From Bacillota bacterium (lineage in GTDB: Bacteria > Bacillota > Clostridia > Christensenellales > Aristaeellaceae): DNA of 64,000 nucleotides. Below are positions 16,414 to 25,056 of the stretch, in pieces. Location: the NCBI GenBank assembly GCA_023398575.1, contig JAEWSC010000026.1, positions 28,037 through 92,036 on the forward strand, read 5' to 3'. The translations under genes and the position numbers were made by a program. The notes under the pieces were generated by a model, which worked only from the letters and a program-made list of their open reading frames with translations, had not been told where the DNA came from and did no database searches. Within the stretch, counting starts at the first letter, position 1. Each line of letters starts with the position of its first letter.

Positions 16414-17567
16414 AAAGAAAACTAGCATTGCTCATGATAGCAGTTACGCTGCTCCTCCCAGCGATTGCTTTGGCGGAGTCAGGAGAAGAAGGGGACGGGA
16501 TCGAGGAGGTTTACGAGATACTGGATGAATCCGGTGAATATATCACTTCTTTTTGCGGTTTGCCTGACAAGGGTGATGAATACATTGCTGAGGATAACCG
16601 GCATTTTGAAGTCATATCGGTAGATACATCGAATAAAAAAGCCGTAGCCAAAAACCTTGGAATGTACGAGATGCCAGACGTTTCCTGGTTGGATGCTGAT
16701 GCATCATTGCCTGTTAGTGTGGGTGGGCAAAAAAAGATCGCCATCTATAATACCCACAGTGATGAAAGCTATATTCCTTCTGATGGTGTGAGCTCGAAAA
16801 AGGGCAAGGGCGGAATATACGATATGGCCGATGAATTCAAAAAGGAAATGGAAAAGCTGGGCGTTACTGTGGAGGCCAGCGATGCTACCCATCATCCGCA
16901 TGATTCGGGAGCTTACCGCCGCAGCCGGCCAACTGCTATGAAGCTTATGCAGACAGCCCCGGATGCCATCTTTGACATTCACCGGGATGGCATTCCCAAT
17001 CCCAAAGAATACAATACCAAGGTGGCAGGTGCAGATGCCAGCAAAATTCGCCTCCTGGTAGGGCGCAGCAATCAAAACTCAGGCGCCAACAAAAAATTCG
17101 CAGCACAGATTAAAGCGGTAGGTGATAAGACATACCCGGGCCTCATCAAGGATATTTTCATTGGGAAGGGTACCTATAATCAGGATCTTTCGCCGCGCAG
17201 TGTTCTGCTGGAATTCGGAACCCATGTTATCAGCAAGGATAGGGTTGAAAATTCCATGGCGCCCATTGCAAATGTCATTTACAAAGCCATGTACGGCGGC
17301 GTGACTGGCGCCGCAGGAGCAGCCAGCGATGTTGGCCCCGGCAATAATAACAATGCTGCCACAAACAACGAGCAGACAAACACACCCTCCACCGAGGATG
17401 ATACAGGTGCCGGCAGCGGCATTTTGTGGGTGGTGGGGGTCTTTGTAGCCGGCTTGGTGATATTTGCTTTGATTGCAACGGGGTCTAAGCAGGGCACAGT
17501 AGACAAACTGAAGCGCAATGCCAGCGAAATGACTGGTGGGCTGTTTGGGAAAAAACCGCAGAAGTAG
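16410..17567 (+). CDS. spoIIP: Stage II sporulation protein P (peptidoglycan amidase/endopeptidase)
   Basis: 385 residues. A signal peptide (residues 1-22, ending AIALA) is followed by the SpoIIP catalytic domain at about 108-290. Zinc/catalytic residues: H116 and E119 in IYNTHSDESY and H191 in FDIHRDGIP; the LLEFGTH motif closes the domain. SpoIIP works with SpoIID and SpoIIM to thin septal peptidoglycan during engulfment. Unusually, there is an Asn/Thr-rich linker and a C-terminal membrane helix (about 343-362, GILWVVGVFVAGLVIFAL), whereas the common form is anchored at the N-terminus. The protein may thus be held by its tail. The family call is firm. Confidence 0.88.
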   Translation: MKRKLALLMIAVTLLLPAIALAESGEEGDGIEEVYEILDESGEYITSFCGLPDKGDEYIAEDNRHFEVISVDTSNKKAVAKNLGMYEMPDVSWLDADASLPVSVGGQKKIAIYNTHSDESYIPSDGVSSKKGKGGIYDMADEFKKEMEKLGVTVEASDATHHPHDSGAYRRSRPTAMKLMQTAPDAIFDIHRDGIPNPKEYNTKVAGADASKIRLLVGRSNQNSGANKKFAAQIKAVGDKTYPGLIKDIFIGKGTYNQDLSPRSVLLEFGTHVISKDRVENSMAPIANVIYKAMYGGVTGAAGAASDVGPGNNNNAATNNEQTNTPSTEDDTGAGSGILWVVGVFVAGLVIFALIATGSKQGTVDKLKRNASEMTGGLFGKKPQK

Positions 17568-17637
17568 GCATGCAATGGGAAAAATAAGTATGGATCGAAA
17601 ACAGTATGACATCAATCTGCTTTTGTAGCAGAACAGA

Positions 17638-17691
17638 AAAAGCCCTGACCGGGTAACGCGGTGACTGCGTTTTCGGCCAGGGTACTTTTTC
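17638..17691 (+). terminator. Terminator after spoIIP
   Basis: CCCTG (17643-17647) and CAGGG (17678-17682) with inner CCG/CGG and ACGC/GCGT pairs, followed by TTTTT (17686-17690). Confidence 0.75.
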
Positions 17692-17720
17692 GCAAGACGG
17701 AGAAAGCTTCTCTTTTTGCC

Positions 17721-17749
17721 TTTCCATACAGCCCAAAATATGCTATACT
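17721..17749 (+). promoter_or_regulatory. SigA promoter of the YerC-like regulator / pcrA / ligA unit
   Basis: TTTCCA (17721-17726), 17 bp, TATACT (17744-17749). The leader of about 95 nt includes a small hairpin ACCCGC/GCGGGT (17788-17808). Confidence 0.55.
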
Positions 17750-17849
17750 TATCCATGATGGCTTTTTATATGTCCGCACTTTTTCCCACCCGCCAGATGC
17801 GCGCGGGTCTTTGTTCAAGGCGACCAAAACTGATGTGGGAGGCGGACCC

Positions 17850-18191
17850 ATGTTCACACCAAAGATCCAGACATCCCAAACCGATTTGTTGATGCAGGCG
17901 CTTCTGGCCCTTTCTGAGCCGGAGGATGCCTACCGTTTTTTGGAGGATGTCTGCACCATACAGGAGCTTAAAAGCATTGCTCAGCGGCTGCATGTGGCGT
18001 GCTTGCTGCGCGAACACGTAACGTATCAGGAAATTGCCCGCAAAACAGGAGCCAGCACCGCCACCATCAGCCGTGTCAACCGGGCGCTGATGTACGGTGC
18101 GGGCGGGTATCAGAAGGTTCTGGAGGTCCTGGCGGACAAAAGGCTGATTCCACCCAATGGCGAAGTGGCAGAAGCAATAACACAAGATTAA
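17850..18191 (+). CDS. TrpR/YerC-family helix-turn-helix regulator
   Basis: 113 residues from ATG 17850, 7 nt after GGGAGGC. The protein is all-helical like the Trp repressor: LLALSEPEDAYRFLEDVCT, then ELKSIAQRLHVACLLREHVT, and the HTH YQEIARKTGASTATISRVNR. This is the YerC/YecD subgroup common in Firmicutes next to pcrA-ligA. No tryptophan-pathway gene is near, so a Trp-repressor role is unlikely. Its stop is 20 bp before the pcrA start, consistent with one transcript. Ligand and target are unknown. Confidence 0.85.
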   Translation: MFTPKIQTSQTDLLMQALLALSEPEDAYRFLEDVCTIQELKSIAQRLHVACLLREHVTYQEIARKTGASTATISRVNRALMYGAGGYQKVLEVLADKRLIPPNGEVAEAITQD

Positions 18192-18211
18192 GGAAGACAG
18201 AGGATACAAAC

Positions 18212-20491
18212 ATGAATTTGCAGGCATTGAACAAGGAACAGCGGTTGGCTGCCGAAACCTTGCAGGGGCCGGTGCTCATATTAGCAGGCGCGGGCAGCGG
18301 AAAAACCCGCGCTCTTACATATCGTGTGGCGAATTTGATCGACCACGGTGTTCAGCCATGGCAAATTTTGGCCTTGACGTTTACCAACAAAGCGGCCAAG
18401 GAAATGAAAGAGCGCACGGCCAAGTTGGTGGGTCCCCAGGCGGAGGAAGCCTGGATATCTACCTTCCATGCCACCTGTGCCAGAATTTTGCGCCGGGATA
18501 TTGAAAAGCTGGGCTATACCCGGTCATTTACCATATATGATGACGATGACCAAAGCAGCGTCATCAAGGAAATATTAAAGCACATGAACCTGGACGAAAA
18601 GTTTTTGCCGCCCAGGGAACTCAAGGCCAAAATTTCAGATGCCAAAAACAAACTGTTGTCGCCGGCCGACTGGTTCCGTGAATCAGGCAAGGATTACCGT
18701 TGCCAGCTTATTTCCGATGCCTTTCAAATGTATGAGGACAAGCTGCGCGCCGCCAATGCGCTGGATTTTGACGATTTGATTATGCGCACCCTGGAATTGT
18801 TTGCCGATCATCCGCCTGTATTGGAGGGATACCGGGAGCGGTTTCATTACGTGCATGTGGATGAATACCAGGATACCAACTATGCCCAGTATATGCTGGT
18901 GAAGCTTATCACCCAAAAAAGCCGAAACCTGTGCGTTGTGGGTGATGATGACCAATCCATTTACGGTTGGCGCGGCGCGGATATCCGCAATATACTGGAT
19001 TTTGAAAAGGATTTCCCTGATGCCAAGGTCATTAAGCTGGAGCAAAATTACCGTTCCACCGCCAATATATTGGATGCTGCCAATCAGGTGATTGCCCATA
19101 ACCAGGGCCGCAAGGAAAAGGCACTGTGGACGGAAATGGGCGAGGGTGAGCCCATTAAGGTGTTCTGCGCCGGTGACGAGCGGGAAGAAGCCGCATGGAT
19201 CTGCGACAGGATGCATCAATTAACCTTAAGCCGCGAAAGCTACGGCGACATGGCGGTTCTGTACCGCACCAACGCACAGAGCCGTGTCCTGGAAGAAATG
19301 ATGGTTCGAGCCGGTATTCCCTACAAGGTGTTTGGTGGTCTACGTTTCTATGACCGCAAAGAGGTGCGGGATATCATTGCCTATCTTCGCGTAATTATCA
19401 ATCCGGCAGATGATGTTTCGTTGCGCCGCATTATCAACCAGCCCAAGCGGGCTATCGGCGATGCTACCATCGCGGAGTTGGCACAGCATGCCCAGGAAAA
19501 CAGCATGCCCTTGTACAGCGCTTTGCAGGATGTACCCGAGTCTCTCTCGGCCAGACCTCGCAAGTGCGTGGGTGAGTTCGCCATGCTCATGAACAAACTG
19601 GTTGCCATGCGGGAGGATATGGGGCTTGCGGAGTTTGTAAAAACGGTGCTTCAGGAATCTGGCCTGATGGGGGAATACCAGCGGGAGGATACCGAAGAGG
19701 CCAGAACCCGTTTGGAAAACATACAAGAATTTGTCGGCGCGGTAGAGGAGTTTGAGAAAAGGTCAGAAAACCCGCTGCTGGAAGACTTTTTGGAAAATGT
19801 ATCCTTGGTCACTGACCTGGATCAGTCTACCTCGAGCCCCAAATATGTGACGATGATGACGCTGCACAGCGCCAAAGGCTTGGAATTTCCCATTGTATTC
19901 TTGGCCGGCATGGAAGATGGGCTTTTCCCTTCCAGTAGGGTAAATACCGATGAAAATCGTCTGGAAGAGGAGCGGCGCCTTTGCTACGTTGGCATTACCC
20001 GCGCTCAACGCCGGTTATATTTGAGTTATGCGAGCCAGCGAATGATCTTTAACCAATTGAACCACAACCCGCCGTCACGCTTCCTAAACGAGATACCAAA
20101 GCGACTGCTGGACGATGAGTGGATTTCCAAAATGGAGCGTTCCTTTGGCACACCCAAGCCGCATGCTCCTGCGCCTACAAAGCCTGCCCGCACCACACGG
20201 CCTCATGAAATCGGGTTCGGTACACCGCAGATTGCGCCAAGTGCAAAAGCGCTGGGTATTTCCGGTGTGCAAAAGGGCTTTACGCCATCCCCAGCCAGAA
20301 GCATGGAGAAGACAGCCATGCAAAGCTTGTTTACCACGGGCGATCGGGTTATGCACCGCAAGTTTGGAGAAGGCAATGTGATTGAAGTTAGGGGCAGCGG
20401 CGCCGATGCCCGTATCGTCATTGAGTTTACAGCCTATGGTGTCAAAGAATTTTCGCTGAGTATTGCGCCGATTGTAAAAGTGGGGGAGTAA
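18212..20491 (+). CDS. pcrA: ATP-dependent DNA helicase PcrA (UvrD family)
   Basis: 759 residues from ATG 18212 (AGAGG 9 nt upstream); longer in-frame starts run through the regulator gene. SF1A motifs in order: Q-motif LNKEQRLAA, Walker A GAGSGKT (26-32), LTFTNKAAKEMKER, VDEYQDTN, VGDDDQSIYGWRGADIRNI, LEQNYRST, MTLHSAKGLEFPIVF and VGITRAQRRLYLSYA. The variable C-terminal part (about 655-700) is Pro/Ala/Thr-rich before a final RNA-polymerase-binding-like Tudor segment (GDRVMHRKFGEGNVIEV). It unwinds DNA 3'-to-5' in repair and replication conflicts. It is coupled to ligA, 1 bp away. Confidence 0.97.
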   Translation: MNLQALNKEQRLAAETLQGPVLILAGAGSGKTRALTYRVANLIDHGVQPWQILALTFTNKAAKEMKERTAKLVGPQAEEAWISTFHATCARILRRDIEKLGYTRSFTIYDDDDQSSVIKEILKHMNLDEKFLPPRELKAKISDAKNKLLSPADWFRESGKDYRCQLISDAFQMYEDKLRAANALDFDDLIMRTLELFADHPPVLEGYRERFHYVHVDEYQDTNYAQYMLVKLITQKSRNLCVVGDDDQSIYGWRGADIRNILDFEKDFPDAKVIKLEQNYRSTANILDAANQVIAHNQGRKEKALWTEMGEGEPIKVFCAGDEREEAAWICDRMHQLTLSRESYGDMAVLYRTNAQSRVLEEMMVRAGIPYKVFGGLRFYDRKEVRDIIAYLRVIINPADDVSLRRIINQPKRAIGDATIAELAQHAQENSMPLYSALQDVPESLSARPRKCVGEFAMLMNKLVAMREDMGLAEFVKTVLQESGLMGEYQREDTEEARTRLENIQEFVGAVEEFEKRSENPLLEDFLENVSLVTDLDQSTSSPKYVTMMTLHSAKGLEFPIVFLAGMEDGLFPSSRVNTDENRLEEERRLCYVGITRAQRRLYLSYASQRMIFNQLNHNPPSRFLNEIPKRLLDDEWISKMERSFGTPKPHAPAPTKPARTTRPHEIGFGTPQIAPSAKALGISGVQKGFTPSPARSMEKTAMQSLFTTGDRVMHRKFGEGNVIEVRGSGADARIVIEFTAYGVKEFSLSIAPIVKVGE

Positions 20492-20492
20492 T

Positions 20493-22487
20493 ATGCCGTA
20501 CGAAGACGGATTAGGTTTGCCGCCCAGTGAGCGTATGCGCCAGCTGGTGGATCAGCTAAATGAGGCAAATCGAGCATATTATGAACAGGATAATCCTTTT
20601 ATATCAGATGCACAATGGGACAAGCTCTATAGTGAGCTTGTCCTTTTGGAAAAAGAGACGGGAAATCGCATTCCTGATTCGCCTACCCACAGGGTGGGCG
20701 GGCAGCCGCTGCCTGTTTTTTTGCAGCACAGACATGTAAATAGGCTGTGGAGCATGGATAAGGTGCAGGATTTTGAAGGCCTCACCGCTTGGGCTGCGCG
20801 TGTGGAGAAGCTGGCCGCCCAAGCTGGTCATACCAATGCAATTAATTATTTTGTTGAATACAAGCTGGACGGCCTGACGCTGAATTTGACCTATAACAAT
20901 GGAGAGCTTATACAGGCAGCTACACGTGGCAACGGCGAAGTGGGCGAGGCGATTTTACCCCAGGCAAAAACCATACGCTCTGTGCCTTTGACCATTCCCT
21001 ATAAAGGGCTGATTGAAGTGCAAGGGGAGTGCATTATGCGCTTGTCTGTGCTTAAAAAGTACAACGAGACAGCGTCGGAGCCTTTGAAAAATGCCCGAAA
21101 CGCGGCGGCCGGAGCATTACGCAACCTGGACCCTACTGTTACAGCCTCAAGAAAGCTGGACGCATTCTTTTATCAGGTAGGTACCATTGAAAATGCGCCT
21201 TACAGCGACCAGGCGGGCATGATTGCTTTTCTGAAAGAAAACGGCTTTCCATTGCATCTGCCTAAAGAAGCAAAAAGCATAGAAGAACTGCGAGTGTGTA
21301 TTCAGGAAATCATCGACAACCGCGATAAACTGGATTTTTTGATCGATGGTGCTGTCGTCAAGGTGACAGATTTCAACCTACGAAGTGCCATGGGTTATAC
21401 CGATAAATTCCCGCGTTGGGCGGTAGCCTATAAGTTTGAGGCGGAAGAAAATACAACCACGCTCTTGAAGGTGGAATGGGAACCTGGCCGCACCGGCAAG
21501 CTGACGCCGTTGGCCCATTTGGAACCGGTCGAATTTGGCGGTGTAACGGTAAAAAGAGCGACCCTCAACAACTGGGGTGATATTCAGCGCAAAGAGGTGG
21601 CTGTCGGCTGCCAAGTGTGGGTCCGCCGTTCCAACGATGTGATTCCCGAAATCATGGGACGGGTCGGGGAACCGGAGGAAGGCGAAACAGCCATTAAAAA
21701 ACCATCGAAGTGCCCTGCCTGCGGCGGGGAGATTATAGAAAAAGGCGCTCATCTATACTGCATGAACAGGGCTACCTGCAGGCCTCAAGCTGTGGCGCGT
21801 GTATCCCATTTTGCTGGCCGTGAAGCCATGGATATTGAGACCTTTTCTGAAAAAACGGCTGGGCTTTTATACGACAAGTTTGATATTAAGGACCCCGCCG
21901 GGTTGTATTCGCTGACCAAGGAGCAATTGCTCAGCTTGGATGGATTTAAAGAAAAGAAAGCGGATAATTTGCTCAAGGCATTGCAGGAAAGCCGGCATTG
22001 CCCGTTGGATGCTTTCCTGTTTGCGCTGGGGATACCAAATGTGGGTCGAAAAACCGCAAGGGATTTAGCCAATCACTTTGGTTCGCTGAGCAACTTAATT
22101 GCAGCTCGTTTGGAGGAATTGATTCAGATTCCTGAGGTGGGCGATGTAGTGGCCCAGAGCATTGTGGATTTTTTCTCTTTCCACGAAAACGTCGACATGA
22201 TAGACCGGTTATTGGCTGCAGGTGTTTCGCCAATGGAAGCAAAAAGGGCCGAGAGCGGAAGGCTGAAAGGTTTGACAGTGGTAGTTACGGGGACTTTGCC
22301 AACCCTTGGCCGCAGCGAGGCGGAGGATTTGATCCGCAAGCATGGCGGCGTGGCTGCAGGCAGTGTCAGCCGTAAAACATCCTTTGTGCTGTGCGGTGAA
22401 AACGCCGGCAGCAAGCTTGCAAAAGCTCAGGAGCTTCAAATTCCGGTGATCGACGAGGCGGAGTTCCTGTTAAGAATCGGCGAATGA
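20493..22487 (+). CDS. ligA: NAD-dependent DNA ligase LigA
   Basis: 664 residues, normal length. Domain Ia with NEANRAYYEQDNPFISD; adenylation lysine K124 in EYKLDGLTL; RVGGQPL; OB fold with VEWEPGRTGKLTPLAHLEPV; a four-cysteine zinc finger (CPACGGE ... CMNRATC); helix-hairpin-helix repeats (about 500-580) and a BRCT domain (from about 588, LKGLTVVVTGTL). It seals nicks in replication and repair. Small departures from the usual motifs are TRGNG for TRGDG and SDAQWDKLY for SDxxYDxL, so it is a somewhat divergent LigA. It starts 1 bp after pcrA, and its ribosome site lies in the pcrA 3' end. Confidence 0.96.
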   Translation: MPYEDGLGLPPSERMRQLVDQLNEANRAYYEQDNPFISDAQWDKLYSELVLLEKETGNRIPDSPTHRVGGQPLPVFLQHRHVNRLWSMDKVQDFEGLTAWAARVEKLAAQAGHTNAINYFVEYKLDGLTLNLTYNNGELIQAATRGNGEVGEAILPQAKTIRSVPLTIPYKGLIEVQGECIMRLSVLKKYNETASEPLKNARNAAAGALRNLDPTVTASRKLDAFFYQVGTIENAPYSDQAGMIAFLKENGFPLHLPKEAKSIEELRVCIQEIIDNRDKLDFLIDGAVVKVTDFNLRSAMGYTDKFPRWAVAYKFEAEENTTTLLKVEWEPGRTGKLTPLAHLEPVEFGGVTVKRATLNNWGDIQRKEVAVGCQVWVRRSNDVIPEIMGRVGEPEEGETAIKKPSKCPACGGEIIEKGAHLYCMNRATCRPQAVARVSHFAGREAMDIETFSEKTAGLLYDKFDIKDPAGLYSLTKEQLLSLDGFKEKKADNLLKALQESRHCPLDAFLFALGIPNVGRKTARDLANHFGSLSNLIAARLEELIQIPEVGDVVAQSIVDFFSFHENVDMIDRLLAAGVSPMEAKRAESGRLKGLTVVVTGTLPTLGRSEAEDLIRKHGGVAAGSVSRKTSFVLCGENAGSKLAKAQELQIPVIDEAEFLLRIGE

Positions 22488-22505
22488 CCATTGCTGAGCA
22501 ATAGC

Positions 22506-24005
22506 CTACATTTCTTTAGCTTTCTCCATGCTTGCCCAAAAGTCATGCCAGGGTGCCCGCGGCGGAAGCGTTGCGAATTCGTCGCGGGTATAGACAGCTT
22601 GCACGCTGCCGTCCCGTATGTGGATCAGCCGGTCAGCCAATGAAAGCGAATCTGCCAAATTGACTGCTAAGATAACAACTGCGATTCCCTTTTCCAAAAG
22701 CCGCTCGATCAAACGCCAGATACGCATGCGCTGCTCTACATCCGCGCCCATGAAGGGCTGAACACAGACAGCCACTTTAGGCCGCTGTAAAAGCACCCTT
22801 GTATACACCAGGTCGTATTTTTCCGACTGTGTCAGCACATCGACCGGACGGTCAAAGACGGTGTCGCCGAGCAAGGTTTGTAACTCCCTACGCATACCGT
22901 TCCTGGAAGCAGGCCGCCGCCAAATGTTTTTCAAACGGTGGTCCAGCGTGAAGCATAGATTGTCCAAATAGTCAAGTTCCGGAAAAAGCATTGTCTGTGC
23001 AGGCTGCTGCTGAATTACGGCAATATCCCGCGAGCGGATGTTGGAAAATGGCTTACCCATTACAAGAATCTGGCCGCTAAGCGGCTTTTTTTCACCACTA
23101 AATAGTGTAATGAGATCACTTAGTATATGATTATTCAGATCCTGCATCACCACGCACTCACCGGGGGCGACGGTTACGCTTAATGATTTGATATGTCTAT
23201 ACAGGAGGCTACGCAAATCCAGTGCCGGGGTACTTCCCTTACCAAGCGGTTTTGCACGTTCCTGGCCGCGCACCATCTGCGTATATTCTTCCACACCGAA
23301 GCATTGCAGCGTTTCCGGCGTGGTATCCGCGGTGGAAACAACCTTGGCGATTTGCCCATCTACCATAATGGCAGCATGGGTACAGATTTGCCTTGTTTCC
23401 TCATAATGGCGGCTGACATACAGGAAGGAAAAGCCCTTGGCTGCATATTGACGAAGGATACGGTGCAAGCTGTCCAGCCGCTCGTCGCTGATTATACTGG
23501 CAGGCTCCATCAATACAATCAGCCGGCATCCTGCCACAACACCCTTCACAAGCTCAGAGATAAAGCGGGGAAAGGCAGAAAGATCTCTTGCGCAGGCATC
23601 AGCAGATAGCTCCACGCCGGTTTCCTGCAAAAAGGGTTCCAGTTGGCGGTTTAGAACCTTGCGGCGGATGATGCGTTTTTTAAAGCCTTGGCGCAGAACA
23701 AACACATTGTCTGCTACGGTCAGATCGTCGGCCAGGCCGCTTCTGCTTTCAATAATACTGATGCGGTTGTAATTCAAATCTGATTGTTGCCAGTGGTTGA
23801 TCAGCTTGCCGCGGTAATAGACATACCCATAATGAAGCGGCAGGTTCTGCCGAAGAAGCTTCAATAATGCCATCATGCCTGTATCGTTTACGGGGATGAG
23901 CCCCATAATTTCCCCGGCACTGATAGTCAGGCAAAAGTGGTTTAACTGAGTTACTCCCTGCTCTTTGTAGGTAATGCGGTCCATGCGCAGTACTTCCTCT
24001 TTCAT
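22506..24005 (-). CDS. Degenerate tandem ABC ATPase (RbsA-like, predicted inactive)
   Basis: 499 residues with the two-cassette layout of sugar-import ATPases such as RbsA (compare the intact paralogue at 28748-30259). The catalytic motifs have decayed in both halves. Half 1: Walker A reads PVNDTGMM (Lys to Met), the Q-loop Gln is Glu (IIES), Walker B is VLMEP (Asp to Met), and the switch His is Arg. Half 2: Walker A reads QDLNNHILS, the signature LSGGNQQ is replaced by LTQSEKY, and Walker B reads VCVQPFMG. Helical and beta elements are kept and the frame is intact, so it is under selection as a protein. The start overlaps the kinase stop (ATGA). It likely acts as a non-hydrolysing binding partner or regulator. 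Confidence 0.8.
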   Translation of the reverse strand: MKEEVLRMDRITYKEQGVTQLNHFCLTISAGEIMGLIPVNDTGMMALLKLLRQNLPLHYGYVYYRGKLINHWQQSDLNYNRISIIESRSGLADDLTVADNVFVLRQGFKKRIIRRKVLNRQLEPFLQETGVELSADACARDLSAFPRFISELVKGVVAGCRLIVLMEPASIISDERLDSLHRILRQYAAKGFSFLYVSRHYEETRQICTHAAIMVDGQIAKVVSTADTTPETLQCFGVEEYTQMVRGQERAKPLGKGSTPALDLRSLLYRHIKSLSVTVAPGECVVMQDLNNHILSDLITLFSGEKKPLSGQILVMGKPFSNIRSRDIAVIQQQPAQTMLFPELDYLDNLCFTLDHRLKNIWRRPASRNGMRRELQTLLGDTVFDRPVDVLTQSEKYDLVYTRVLLQRPKVAVCVQPFMGADVEQRMRIWRLIERLLEKGIAVVILAVNLADSLSLADRLIHIRDGSVQAVYTRDEFATLPPRAPWHDFWASMEKAKEM

Positions 24006-25042
24006 GGAAGCACCTCGCTCTGCATAAGCCCCCGGCTGGAAGTGATAATAGGCAGCGTGATCTGTACATCAGTGCCGGCCATGGGCATGGAAAACACATG
24101 CAGGCCGTATTCCTCACCAAATAGCAGGTGGATACGGTTATTTACGTTTACCATGGCCACACCGCCGGTGTGCTCTTCTTTGTCCTCTTGAATGGCACGG
24201 CCGCTGGTATCCAGCTTCTCATTCAATTGGGCCAGGGTATGCTCATCCATGCCTACGCCATCATCAGAAACCAGTATGGTAAGAAGCTTGTCTGTGCGCT
24301 CCAGCTTTACGGTCAACTTGCCTGCGCCAATTTTAGATTCGGTTCCGTGGATGATGCTGTTTTCCAGAATCGGCTGCAAGGTCAATTTGGGAATGCGGCA
24401 TCGGTAAATTTCTTCCCGATCCTCTGGCGGACACTGGATGGTGAGCTTTAGGCGCGGACCAAACCGGTATTGCTGGATGCGGAAGTATGTTTGGCAGTTT
24501 TGCAGTTCCTCTTCCACCGTCACCAGATTTTCCACCTTGCTGATGGTATATCGGAAAAATACTGCCAACGCTTCGGTCATATCAGCCACGCTGTGAAGGC
24601 CAGCCACCAGTGCTTCGCTGCGGATGCTTTCCAGCGTGTTGTATAAAAAGTGCGGATTGATCTGGTTTTGCAACGCCCGGTACTGGGCCTGCCGTTTACT
24701 TAATTTCAATAACCGGCTGGCGTTTAATTCTTCCTTCACATAACCAATCAGGCGTTCGTTCACAGGGCTTATGCTCATGCCGCTGCTATTTAGGCTGGAA
24801 AAGGAGTACCCCTCCAGAAAGAGGCTGACCATGCGCTCGTTACGGTGGTAAGGGCGGATAACCCCGAAATAGAAGGCCGATATCAAGACAGCCTGCAATA
24901 GAAGCGTAACGGTTAGGAGCATGTGCCATGTACCTTGCCGGCCGGCCAGCACACAGCATATGACCAATAACACCACGATCACAGCCTGCGCAGCAAATAA
25001 GCCCGCGATATAGTGGCTCAAGTACCGGCGCTTGCGCTTCAT
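24002..25042 (-). CDS. YesM/LytS-type sensor histidine kinase lacking an extracellular domain
   Basis: 346 residues. Two membrane helices (about 11-33 and 41-62) are separated by only about eight residues, so there is no outside sensor domain. The His_kinase motif RALQNQINPHFLYNTLESIR places the phospho-acceptor at H131. The ATPase domain follows, with LQPILENSIIHG, VSDDGVGMD and GGVAMVNVNNRIHLLFG. Typical YesM kinases have a large extracellular dCache domain; this one must sense through the membrane, through a partner, or from inside. The ribosome site is GGAAGGAAA. It lies between its response regulator and the dead RbsA-like protein, with overlap to the latter. Confidence 0.9.
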   Translation of the reverse strand: MKRKRRYLSHYIAGLFAAQAVIVVLLVICCVLAGRQGTWHMLLTVTLLLQAVLISAFYFGVIRPYHRNERMVSLFLEGYSFSSLNSSGMSISPVNERLIGYVKEELNASRLLKLSKRQAQYRALQNQINPHFLYNTLESIRSEALVAGLHSVADMTEALAVFFRYTISKVENLVTVEEELQNCQTYFRIQQYRFGPRLKLTIQCPPEDREEIYRCRIPKLTLQPILENSIIHGTESKIGAGKLTVKLERTDKLLTILVSDDGVGMDEHTLAQLNEKLDTSGRAIQEDKEEHTGGVAMVNVNNRIHLLFGEEYGLHVFSMPMAGTDVQITLPIITSSRGLMQSEVLP

Positions 25043-25056
25043 GACTTTCCTTCCTT

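Noticed and set aside
17744..17850. Possible T-box or other riboswitch before the TrpR/YerC-like gene
   Set aside because: The leader is under 100 nt with only one small stem and no T-box sequence.
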